64,000 nucleotides of DNA from Chondrilla cf. caribensis (taxonomy: Eukaryota; Porifera; Demospongiae; Chondrillida; Chondrillidae), in contig OZ026556.1 in NCBI GenBank assembly GCA_964020155.1, positions 555,001 through 619,000 of the forward strand. The letters are read 5' to 3'. Both the position numbers and the translations under genes were made by a program. The notes beneath the pieces are model-generated. The model was given only the letters and a program-made list of their open reading frames with translations. It made no database searches and was not told the DNA's origin. Positions 11,233 through 21,406 of the stretch are shown piece after piece. Position 1 is the first letter of the stretch, and every line of letters begins with the position of its first letter.

Positions 11233-12567
11233 ATGACATCCCGCGAAGTACCCTCAGACGAAGAATGCCTCCTTGCACCCACGATGGCCACATACCGTCT
11301 TTCGTCCATCCAGCCACAGATCGGTTAGTAAAGTAGCTAAACCTATTAGTAACTTATTCGTGCGCTTAATGTCAGGACGGTGTTCCAAGTACGTATAAAG
11401 GTTATACAATAGGAAGGGAAGTTCCAGCGATTTATACACCTGAAGGAATTAAGGAGGCAGAAGGCGTTAATCTCAATTTTTCCGTTCCCATTGTATAACT
11501 ATCTTGTACCATGATGCAAGGCTGTGCCTTCGAACTTAGCTAGAGGTTACCTGTTTGCCCGCCTCTATTCCAATCTTAAGCTTGTCTGGTCCAACTGTCC
11601 TTTTCCAGTGAAATTCTTAGACTAGCATCCTTATGTTGATGAACTGGGTGGATGGGTGCCAGTCCCCACTTCATGCAGTGTTGAGCTTACTAGAGTTGAA
11701 AGCAATTAAATAGCATTTCTCTGAGCAGCAATTTTGCATTCAACATGGCATTGCATGTGAATACACTCTCTTCATTTAATTTATACTGTTACTTGCATGT
11801 TATTATAGGGAGAAGCTCGTATAACATGTCAGTGTACACTCAGCAACCAATGAGTGGACCTACAATAGTGCCCTTCAAGGAGGCCGCGAGGAGGGCTGTG
11901 ACTGCCAAGTACCACAAAATGCAAAGATTTATGATAGATAACAAGAGTAGGGCGGAAGCTGTCTCTGTCGTTAGCTACAGCCTCCGACATTTTGGGGACC
12001 CTAAACCCACAATCAAGATCCTCACCGATGTGCGTGCTAAGGAATACACCAATTGTGGTGCAGAGCCCGACACTGTAGAAATGTCGATGTGTAAGAAACG
12101 CGACTCTTGCCTCGGTATCGGTTTCAGGTTCTGTCTGCTCTAGGGAGTCCAGCTGGATGACGATGACAGGATCGGTCCAAGCATCTTCAACTCTCTCAGT
12201 ACGAATGCTGGCACTCTGTTGATGTTCAAGGAGGATGACCACATCAGTGAAAAGGCTGTGGTTTCCCCTGGTGTGAAGATGGTCAACACTGTAAAAACCA
12301 ACCTTGTGAGATATGAGGGAGAGGCCACCATAGATGTGCAGGCACCGGCAGACTTCCCCATTAAATTGAGGTACTATGGCACCTACTGTTGTGATGTCCT
12401 CAGTAAATGGTATGATGGAATGATGACAATGGAGGAGCTTCATGGGACAGCCCGATTTTAGAAGAAATGGTGGCAGAGTGTTCTACACTGCCAAATACCG
12501 ATATTCATATTTTGGAGAGCAGTTTGAAGTGAACAAGACAGAGCAGAAGTTACATGCAATGTGCTAA
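11233..12567 (+). pseudogene. tandem family copy 4, broken
   Basis: Exon 1 (11233-11323) and the acceptor of exon 2 (exon from 11809) are intact and splice in the usual phase. Exon 2 then has an in-frame TAG at 12141-12143, where the other copies have CAG (Gln), and a two-base deletion near 12440 that shifts the frame. The terminal stop region survives at 12565-12567. The first 130 codons could still encode a truncated product, but the gene is best called a pseudogene. It is closer to copy 1 than to copies 2 and 3 in the C-terminal half (TYCCDVLS). Confidence 0.8.
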
Positions 12568-12946
12568 GCTCAAAATAACGAACTATTTTACATTTTGAGT
12601 TAGTTATAACAGAAACGTGAGTTGGTTGGTACGTAGCTACAGTCAAATTTTCTGTACAGATTTAATTTGCTATGTGTTTCAAAGTAGTTATTTTAAACAA
12701 CTGAGATTTAATTGCAGGTGTTTGTGGGACCACATTCCAATTCCAAAATCACAATTCTTTTATTCGGGAGTTTGGACAAACTGGGAGGAGCAAGTAATAA
12801 ACAATGGATTGTGAAAGCAATGAATATTGTAAAGTGGGTCAACAACTATGTGTACTTTTAGCTTCTACATCCTCTGGATACCCGTTTGCATGTGACCGCG
12901 GAGGCGACCCCATTACTGTTGTATACAACACTTAGCGTATAGATGA
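12568..12946. other. intergenic between tandem cluster and retrotransposon
   Basis: No gene is seen. The segment ends at the tetranucleotide tail of the adjoining retrotransposon. Confidence 0.4.
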
Positions 12947-13067
12947 GATAGATAGATAGATAATTATTATTATAGTGCAACATGTCAACAATACAGACAC
13001 TAGGACAAATTGTCCAATGAAGCACTTATAGATAGACAAAAATTATACACATGTAAAAACAACATGA

Positions 13068-16000
13068 TCAGGAACAAAATCTGTCAGACCACATAGTATA
13101 GATCTTCTTCATAATTGCTGGACTTTGACATGCAGCAGTTAGAATCAATACAACTTTAGCTTCATCATTCAAGGTTAGAAAATCAATATATTGCTCCATC
13201 ATCTTCTTCATGAGGGGGAATCTACTGGTTTGCCACGCACTACAGTGCAGTAGCCAGTGATTTAAGTCTTCAATATCTCCCGACGAACACTCCCTGCAAA
13301 CACGAAGCTCTCTTGGGATCTGTCTCCATCGCCCAGTCTCAATACGGAAATGAGCTGTTCCTCCCCTCAATTGCATTAGCACACGCCTATAGATCTTTGA
13401 TTGAACATCGGCACACATGGGACTGATGCTGTCGCCAAGAGAATGGATTGCATGTAAAACACTCAACTTCGGCCGCTCTACCATCTCCTTCCTCCAGGAC
13501 TCCAAAACCTTTCTCTGCGCAATATCACTTAACATACGCTTTACTTCATGCCAAGACATCCCCTGTAGACTCTGACCACTAACATCAGACCATCCAAAAA
13601 GTGTGAGAACATCCTTAAGATTGTTCAGCCATGGACCCCTGGACACGGAAATGGCATCTTTAGCTGCTCTACGGATAATACGGTTCTCAAACATGGGAGA
13701 CAACAGAATCTTAAACCAGAAAACCACACATCTCAACCGAGCCTCCCACATTAAAGGGAAGCATGACATTTCTGCCAAAAGAGATACCCTAGGATGGTTC
13801 CTGCCCACTCCAAAATATGTTCTTAGAGCTCTCAGTTGTAATTGCTCCAAAGAGTCCATTCTTTTAAGTAAGCCCCAAGCTTCTGCACCATACAAAAGAA
13901 CTGAGTGAACCATCGACTCCATAAGTTTCTTAAATGTGCCACTATATACATCACCAACTGAACGACATTTCTGTAACAAAACATTCAAGGCTAATTTGCC
14001 TTTCTCCACCCTTTGCTCCTGCATCAATTTCATTTCCAAATACTCGTCAACCTCACATCCAAGATACTTATATGAGGACACAAAAGGTAAGTGCTGACCT
14101 TGAATTGCAAGATCACCAGCACATCTCTTCACTCCTTTACTTCTGAAGTGTACGATTCCTGATTTCATAACATTTATCCGAACGCCCCACTCATTACACC
14201 ATTTCTCCAAAACCACGAGACCACGTTTCAACTGTATTGCATCTTCACCAAACAAGGAGGTATCATCAGCATACAACAAACCTGGTACTAAGGAGCCTCT
14301 ACAACTGACACCACAAGCTTCATTCTTCAATTCAACTCCCAAACTATTAATGTACAGAGAGAATAACAGGGGAGAAAGAACACAACCCTGTCTTAAACCC
14401 GTACCTACTCCAAACTCATCACTGACCACATCAAGCAGCTTCACCTGACACCTACTATCGAAGTACAAAGCCTTTAAAAACCCCAAAAAACGACCTCTAA
14501 CTCCATTTTGCCATAGACACTTCCATAACTTCTGCCTATCCACCCGGTCATAGGCTTTCTCAAAGTCAATGAACGCAGCCAACATGCCCTCAGGTTTTAG
14601 GGCCATCTGTGTTTGAGCCAAAAGAATCAATGATACTATTTGCTCAGGACAACCTCTGCCCTTTCGGAAACCACCCTGCTCATTAGCAAGTAGGCCATTC
14701 TCCTCAGCTACCACAGCCAGTCTCTCTTTCAATATAAGGCAGAAGACTTTACACACCACTGATGTAAGGGAAATACCCCGGAAGTTATCTGGCACACATG
14801 CTCCAGCTTTATGTGACTTTGGCACAGGAACAATCAAACCTTTCCTCCACATCTTTGGAACCATCCCCGACACCCAGCACTCATTAAACAAAGCTACCCA
14901 TAAATTCCTCAAGACATTGGCACTCATCATGCGGATAGATACACCATCAGCACCAGGGGAAGCTTCACTATTAACTTGATGTAAGGCCCATTCAACCTCC
15001 TCAAGTGTAATCAGACCATTCAGCTGATTGGAGTAATCAAGATTAGATAAGTGACAAGAATCAGGGACATTTGAACATTCTAAGGTCTCATCAGCCTGAG
15101 ATATTCCCCCATTTAGTAATGACTCAAAATAGTTCTTCCACACTTGTATAGCATCCTCACCAGTGACAGTACAACCATTGCTGTCCACTGCTTCCTTCAC
15201 ATTAACCTTACTTCTATTCTTTTCATTCAGACCAACTTTTCCAACCACATTCCAAAAATGTTTTGAATTATCAAGGTTATTCTCCAACTGGCATCTCAAA
15301 CCCTCTTCAAAATCTCTCTTAGCTTTAGAAACAGCCTTGGAATACATCCTTCTCTTCTCCAAGTAACTTCTACGCTTTTCCTTCCTCACCTCTTTACTAC
15401 CTTCATGCAACCAACTAGCCTCAGCTTTCCGCATATCTTTCCGCATCTTAGCAAGAGACTTTGTATACCATTTATTACCCTTAATTGGCTTCGGATTAAC
15501 CTCTCTTAGGCCACTCATCATCACGCTAACAAGCCTCTCATATACCCCATCAAGACGACATTGATTACCATCAACATTCTGTAAATCCTGCATAATGCCA
15601 TTTAAAAGAGACTTGTTATTGAGATAATCATCTGGAACAATGAACCTTTTACTACCACCATTATCCACATTATCCCACTTGTCAGGGGGTTCTGGAATTT
15701 GACCAGGGGATATCTCCCACAGCAACAATGAATGATCTGGGACGCGACAAGGCTCACAATCTTTACATATCTCTTCCACACATGAAGACATGGACTTCAC
15801 CACAAAATTAGTAATACTCATGAGATCTTTCTGGAAAACCAAGCAGTAGTCAACGACTGAGGCCCCCCTAGATGAGATACATGTAAAATCATCTACACCT
15901 CTACGCCCATTCACCAAACATAAACCAAGATTACGCATAAACTCCACCAAAAGTTCCCCATGTTCATTCTTTACATTGTCTACCACCTGTCTCCTCTGAT

Positions 16001-16694
16001 CAACATCGCACTCACACAAGGTTCCACACCGAGCATTAAAATCCCCACAAATCACAACCAATCCCATTGAAGCAAATTTCTCGACTTGTTCAGATAAACA
16101 CAAAAGCCTGTCCAACATGTCAACATCTCTACTAGACGATACCGGAGGAATGTAACAGACAGCCACAAACATAACAGCCCCATTCTTTCTACATTCTAAG
16201 CGGATCCATAGCGTATCCTCAACTTCATCATCAACTATTTCCACAATCCAATCTGTGAAAATTTCATTCCTTATCAACAGTCCGACTCCACCAGAACCTC
16301 TGTTAGCTTTACTATTCAGTGTATGCCGGTTATGGCCAAACCACTTGTAACCTTCAAATTGTACCACTTCATCCCCTTTCAGCCATGTTTCAGCCAAACC
16401 CATTATGTCTGGCCTGAAAAACTTGATGATCTTACTCCTCATATCATTTTCCTCTACTCCTCTTTGTGCTTGCCATCCATCACGATTAGTCCAACCACAC
16501 ACATTCCAAAAGGCAAATTTTAGCGAATTTAGCAGATCAACTGAATCACAATGATTAAAAGATGAAATTGACTCACTATCAGCACTACAAATACTACCCA
16601 CCCCCAAGTTGGCCCCACACCTTGGCCTGCTTATCGGTCCAGAACCCTCACTATAGCCACGTCCAAAAAAGGGGACTTCTTCTGAACTTTCCAA
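13068..16694 (-). CDS. LINE ORF2: APE endonuclease and reverse transcriptase (1208 aa)
   Basis: The N-terminal third is an apurinic-type endonuclease, with FWNVCGW, LAETWL, GSGGVGLLIR, VICGDFNAR and PDHSLL. The middle is a reverse transcriptase: NFRGISLTSV, GFRKGRGCPEQ, FIDFEKAYDRVD, LRQGCVLSPLLFSLYIN and the catalytic YADD in LLYADDTSLF. The C-terminus has a CxxC...H...C finger (CRECSS...HWLLHC). The enzyme would nick target DNA and prime cDNA synthesis there. All catalytic motifs are present and the frame is uninterrupted. The clade is not assigned; tetranucleotide 3' tails occur in several APE-type clades. The start at 16694 is the first Met after the overlap with ORF1. Confidence 0.9.
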   Translation of the reverse strand: MESSEEVPFFGRGYSEGSGPISRPRCGANLGVGSICSADSESISSFNHCDSVDLLNSLKFAFWNVCGWTNRDGWQAQRGVEENDMRSKIIKFFRPDIMGLAETWLKGDEVVQFEGYKWFGHNRHTLNSKANRGSGGVGLLIRNEIFTDWIVEIVDDEVEDTLWIRLECRKNGAVMFVAVCYIPPVSSSRDVDMLDRLLCLSEQVEKFASMGLVVICGDFNARCGTLCECDVDQRRQVVDNVKNEHGELLVEFMRNLGLCLVNGRRGVDDFTCISSRGASVVDYCLVFQKDLMSITNFVVKSMSSCVEEICKDCEPCRVPDHSLLLWEISPGQIPEPPDKWDNVDNGGSKRFIVPDDYLNNKSLLNGIMQDLQNVDGNQCRLDGVYERLVSVMMSGLREVNPKPIKGNKWYTKSLAKMRKDMRKAEASWLHEGSKEVRKEKRRSYLEKRRMYSKAVSKAKRDFEEGLRCQLENNLDNSKHFWNVVGKVGLNEKNRSKVNVKEAVDSNGCTVTGEDAIQVWKNYFESLLNGGISQADETLECSNVPDSCHLSNLDYSNQLNGLITLEEVEWALHQVNSEASPGADGVSIRMMSANVLRNLWVALFNECWVSGMVPKMWRKGLIVPVPKSHKAGACVPDNFRGISLTSVVCKVFCLILKERLAVVAEENGLLANEQGGFRKGRGCPEQIVSLILLAQTQMALKPEGMLAAFIDFEKAYDRVDRQKLWKCLWQNGVRGRFLGFLKALYFDSRCQVKLLDVVSDEFGVGTGLRQGCVLSPLLFSLYINSLGVELKNEACGVSCRGSLVPGLLYADDTSLFGEDAIQLKRGLVVLEKWCNEWGVRINVMKSGIVHFRSKGVKRCAGDLAIQGQHLPFVSSYKYLGCEVDEYLEMKLMQEQRVEKGKLALNVLLQKCRSVGDVYSGTFKKLMESMVHSVLLYGAEAWGLLKRMDSLEQLQLRALRTYFGVGRNHPRVSLLAEMSCFPLMWEARLRCVVFWFKILLSPMFENRIIRRAAKDAISVSRGPWLNNLKDVLTLFGWSDVSGQSLQGMSWHEVKRMLSDIAQRKVLESWRKEMVERPKLSVLHAIHSLGDSISPMCADVQSKIYRRVLMQLRGGTAHFRIETGRWRQIPRELRVCRECSSGDIEDLNHWLLHCSAWQTSRFPLMKKMMEQYIDFLTLNDEAKVVLILTAACQSPAIMKKIYTMWSDRFCS

Positions 16695-16830
16695 TGCTCA
16701 TCTAACACCACATTATCCAAGTCTGACAACACACTTTCATCACCCTTCAACCAAAACCACCATCTAGTTCCACGATTATCCTCTCTATCCACTCTAACAA
16801 CATCCACCTTCTCAGCATTCTCATATATAG
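16631..16830 (-). pseudogene. 3' end of LINE ORF1 (truncated)
   Basis: On the minus strand a different frame reads into the ORF2 start, including TRWWFWLKGDESVL and LDEHWKVQKKSP, and stops at 16631-16633, overlapping ORF2 by about 64 bp. Overlapping ORF1/ORF2 is common in LINEs. The 5' part of ORF1 is missing at the DAPP1 side. Its domain type cannot be told from this piece. Confidence 0.55.
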
Positions 16831-16871
16831 AAACTAACCTTTGACCTTACTAAAAGGAACCAGTCGAAAAC

Positions 16872-17894
16872 ATGGCGTCCCAAGGCCATCAACCGGTCCT
16901 ATACTCCAACGTAGACAACAGCCCCGCGCCTCTCAAGAGAGAATATGACGATATTAGCTCAGAAGAAGACTTTGAAGATTGTGATTCACGCCGAGTATCG
17001 TATTCAAACAAGCCGCCTCCTCTACCTCACCCTCGTCTGTCGAAGGCGAATTCTGTGCCAGGTTCCCAAGACCCTATTCGAGTCACTCAACCAGGATATC
17101 ACTCAATGATGTCTTCTCAATCTTTAAACATGACTTCGTCCATCTCCAGCAGCTACTATAACTTGGTCAATCGACCGGACATGTCCGTTATCCCTTGGTA
17201 TCATTATGGACTAACTCGCAATGCTGCGGAAGCCTTGCTTTTAACGAGTGGTCGGGATGGGAGCTACCTGATGCGGGACGCCTCGGATGGCAAGAACTGG
17301 TCCATCTCGGTGAGGAGTCACAATGCTGTACGGCATTTCCAGTTGATTTGGGACGGAAAAAGGTATAAGTTTGGTCTTGCACAGTTCACGACCATCGACG
17401 AGTTGATTCGCCACTTTGATAACCAGCCGCTCATGAGTGGCGAGTCTGGTGTTGCGGTGACCCTCCTTTACCCCTATCCGCGAAATGTCTCCGAGCCGGC
17501 TATTTACGAGCGCCCTACAGTCCACGCTGAAATGGGCCGCCTTGCTGGAGAAAGCACGTTTAACCCAGTTCTAGCCATTGGGTCAAAAGAAGGCTACCTC
17601 TACAAGATAGGTGCTATAAGGAGAAATTGGCAGAGACGGTGGTTTGTCATGTTTAAGAACGAAATTCGCTACTACAAACGCAAGGAGGATGTGAGGCCCA
17701 TAAGGATCATCAATTTGGAGGATGCCAGTGAAATCAGTGAGGCTGACATTTCTGGAAAGCCGTTTAGCATGAAACTGGTCACCCCGAAGCGCACCTTTCT
17801 CTTCCAGGCCTCGTCAGAAGGAGAAAAGACTGAATGGTTATCAATGCTAAAATGGAAGTTGGACAACATCAAGAAATCCAGCTCTGAGCTTTAG
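16872..17894 (+). CDS. DAPP1: DAPP1/Bam32-like SH2-PH adaptor, intronless (340 aa)
   Basis: This is an adaptor linking phosphotyrosine and PI3-kinase signalling at the plasma membrane. Residues 1-105 are a Ser/Pro-rich, partly acidic tail. Residues 109-202 form an SH2 domain (WYHYGLTRNAAEALL; phosphotyrosine-binding Arg135 in GSYLMRDAS). Residues 238-335 form a PH domain starting KEGYLYKIG, with the basic RRNWQRRWF loop typical of PtdIns(3,4,5)P3 or (3,4)P2 binders. Tyr222 (AIYERPTVH), between the domains, sits where DAPP1 has its Src-family phosphorylation site. Vertebrate DAPP1 is 280 aa; the extra length is N-terminal. No intron is seen. A retrotransposon ends only tens of bases upstream. 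Confidence 0.9.
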   Translation: MASQGHQPVLYSNVDNSPAPLKREYDDISSEEDFEDCDSRRVSYSNKPPPLPHPRLSKANSVPGSQDPIRVTQPGYHSMMSSQSLNMTSSISSSYYNLVNRPDMSVIPWYHYGLTRNAAEALLLTSGRDGSYLMRDASDGKNWSISVRSHNAVRHFQLIWDGKRYKFGLAQFTTIDELIRHFDNQPLMSGESGVAVTLLYPYPRNVSEPAIYERPTVHAEMGRLAGESTFNPVLAIGSKEGYLYKIGAIRRNWQRRWFVMFKNEIRYYKRKEDVRPIRIINLEDASEISEADISGKPFSMKLVTPKRTFLFQASSEGEKTEWLSMLKWKLDNIKKSSSEL

Positions 17895-18589
17895 TGTACA
17901 TGCGTGGAGCTAATTTGCTTATGTTCAATTGTGCACGAGGTGCTGTGTAGGATGAATTGTTTCTGATTCTGTACATGTGTGTATGTGTGCATGCGTTGTG
18001 TTTGATGGTTAGACGAGTGTGAAATGCCTGGACCCAATTTGAAACTTGTTTCTACATTTAAAACTCTATTTCCGATATTGGACGATATTTTTACAGTTGA
18101 TTTACAAATAATGTATATGTAAAATGGTGACGTTACAATAAATTATGTGCTTTATTACATGTTTCAAGTTAATCTGTGACCGAGAGTGCCAATAAGTGTG
18201 ATGTGTTTACATATATGTAATATCTAAAATCAATGATAAGTGTATATGTGTCATGCACTGTATGTGTGTGTGTGTGTGTGTGTGTGATGATGATCTAAGA
18301 TGCATGTGTACTGATTGAAGCTGTATAATATTGTTTTCAATATATTATAATGTGTACAAATTTATAATCTGATATAATATTATATATATATTATATGAAC
18401 ATTGTATATGTATATTATTATATATATGCAACTACATATTATAATATTATTCCAATTATGGTAAAATGTATATAACACAAAATATGAAGCAATAAATTTG
18501 TGATATAAAAAAATAAAATTAATTACACAACAACAAATACATAATGCATTGACAAAATGATCAATGTGAATTATTTGTCAGTCATTTTA
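17895..18589. other. DAPP1-like 3' UTR and spacer
   Basis: AATAAA at 18137-18142 is a plausible poly(A) signal about 245 bp after the stop. Beyond it the DNA is very AT-rich, with a short GT tract at 18264-18286. No gene is seen before the convergent transporter stop codon at 18590. Confidence 0.5.
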
Positions 18590-18889
18590 TTAATTGTGTG
18601 ATTGAATTTCACCATTACCACCCAGAACTTCCTTGGTAGGAAATTTATCGCCACGGTACCGATAATTTCGATTAATGACGAGGAACAGCCCAGTGACTAT
18701 TACCATGGCAACTGCATATGCAAAGAACTGGTACTGCGAGGGGATGGGTATCTGAGCCACTCCGGCATCCAGGAGAGTCCCAATTGACTGGCAGAACGCC
18801 CACATGGCTGTTAGTATGTTCCTGTGGGAGTGGGTGGGCTGGAGTGTATGTGTGTGATAGCCAGGTGACATTATACAACATAACACACA

Positions 18890-18963
<74 letters not shown>

Positions 18964-18997
18964 CCACACACACACACACACACACACACAGCCACAG

Positions 18998-19039
<42 letters not shown>

Positions 19040-19065
19040 CCACAGCCACACACACACAGCCACAG

Positions 19066-19125
<60 letters not shown>

Positions 19126-19379
19126 GTATCGTGGAGATGCTTGTGAATAGGCAAACTCCAGTCCAGTGACAGCAACCAACACTTCACCAATTGTGATCAG
19201 AACATACTGAGGGAGTTGCCATGCGAGATGCACACGTCCCCTGCAGTCCTCAATAGGTGTAGTCACATACAACTGTAGCAAACCTGCAAACAGGAAGCTC
19301 ACGGCGGCAGATAACATCCCAACCAGCATCTGTGTACATTTAGACATACGTAGTGTGTTTGTGTGTATGTTTGTTTGTT

Positions 19380-19465
<86 letters not shown>

Positions 19466-19971
19466 CATGTGTGTGTGGGCAGGAAATACACATTCTCAAG
19501 GTAGGGATAATCCTTCACTGATCCCGGATACATACAGTGGAGCCTAGCCCTCTTAAATCATCCAAATTCAGGAAAACTTCACAACCAGGACACCATTCAC
19601 TGTCCCATTATATTGTAGTACTGCAGGGTATTAAATGACCCTTGAATTAAGACACCTTTTGTACTGAGGTCGTCAAAATAATATGTCAGGTGTAGTACAA
19701 TAGCACATTAAAATTAATAACATCTGAATAGAGGAAACCTCTGTAATGTGGACATTATTATGGTTCCAAAGTGTTTTTTTGAAAGGACGTTCCGCTGTGT
19801 GCGTGTGCATACCTTGTGCAGTGCTTTTACTTTTATGTTCATTGCTTTCTCCAGGTGAGGTATGATGACGTACTCCAGTAGTGGGATGATGAGGATGATC
19901 ATGAAGTCATTGAGGCTTGGCATTGCATCTGTATACATAGCGGTATGGATAAACATGATCACTCCAGAAAT

Positions 19972-20039
<68 letters not shown>

Positions 20040-21310
20040 TGTGTGTGTGTGTGTGCGTGTGTGTAACTGTAGTGTTGGCATACACAAGCATGTGTACCAC
20101 CCCCACCACCACACACACATACACACACTTGTGGCGCATGTAAGTTAGCATGCACAGCACATGTCCGTCCTCGCACCTGGAGGTACCTCCACTGATCCCA
20201 AGTAGCAGTCCAGGTCCAGACCTTGGGCTACCCACGTTGAGTTTTGCTGGAACATTAAAGCCCAAAATACAGTAATTGGCAAGAATACACCAAGAATGGG
20301 TAGAACAGCTCTCAAGAAAGCTGTAGCCTTCACTCTCCATGTTTCTTGTCTAGCAGTGGTTGTCTTCTCTGCTGGGAGCAAAGACTGTGTTTCTCCTTCA
20401 ATATCTCGCGGCTGAGAGCAACAGCTCCGACAACACCTCGGACACTCGGGCTTCTTCATAACATAGAAACAGGTCCCAAACCACAACCACACTGTTGACA
20501 ACACAGATATACCTACAAAGGAGATGAAACCAAAACAGCGATACACGGATATTATACACAGCATACACCAGTGTAATGAAAACAAACCCTCCAATTTTGC
20601 AGGTACGTATGTAAGACAGTTGAAATATTTGCCATGGAGCATACAACAGCCATGGAGCATACAACAGCCATGGAGCACACGTAAACCATAGAAACACAAC
20701 TCCATTTGTATACAACAGACCTTGAGCACTAAATTAACCACCCCTCGCATATTGGTGGAGAGGGGCACCCACTAAATTAACCACCCTGTGTATATTGGTG
20801 GAGGGGGCACCCAGTAAATTAACCACCCCGTGTATATTGGTGGAGAGGGGCACCCAGTAAAATAACCACCCTGTGTATATTGGTGGAGAGGGGCACCCAG
20901 TAAAATAACCACCCTGTGTATATTGGTGGAGGGGGCACCCAGTAAATTAACCACCTCTCCCATATGCAGTGGTTAATTATTGGACGGTGCTCAACAGAGT
21001 AACCCCTTGTCAGATATACAGACATATTGTTGTATACATATAACACACTAGTTGGTTGATGACCTGTGGACATGGTCAGACCTGTTGGTATGTAGCTGAC
21101 CTGATAGTGTGCACAAGGTGTAGACGAATCCTATGGTTTCCCTCAATACAGGCATGACTCCTTCACCAATGACATTACCAACATTCAACCAGAGGTAGAA
21201 CCAGGAGAAAGATCTCTCCTTCGCTTTAGCCTGGAGGAAGAAATTTGGTGTACCATCGACTGGCTGTATGAGTAGTAGCTAATTAATTACATATGTGTGA
21301 ATGTACATAT

Positions 21311-21406
<96 letters not shown>

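Larger units (their letters stand above)
12947..16840 (-). mobile_element. 5'-truncated non-LTR (LINE) retrotransposon
   Basis: Read on the minus strand, the element has the end of ORF1, a complete ORF2, a 3' UTR of about 100 bp and a (TATC)n tail (12947-12962 on the plus strand as GATA repeats). The upper boundary is approximate: ORF1-like coding can be followed to about 16830, and the DAPP1-like start codon is at 16872. I could not identify a target-site duplication. The undamaged 3.6-kb ORF2 suggests a recent insertion. Confidence 0.8.

Noticed and set aside
11829..12443. 204-codon minus-strand frame opposite family copy 4 (and similar frames opposite copies 1-3)
   Set aside because: Mirror frame of the real gene; it is present only because the copies are similar.
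18718..19533. Long open frames of Thr-His or Cys-Val repeats over CA/GT tracts, here and throughout the window
   Set aside because: Dinucleotide repeats are open in most frames; there is no splice, codon or domain support.
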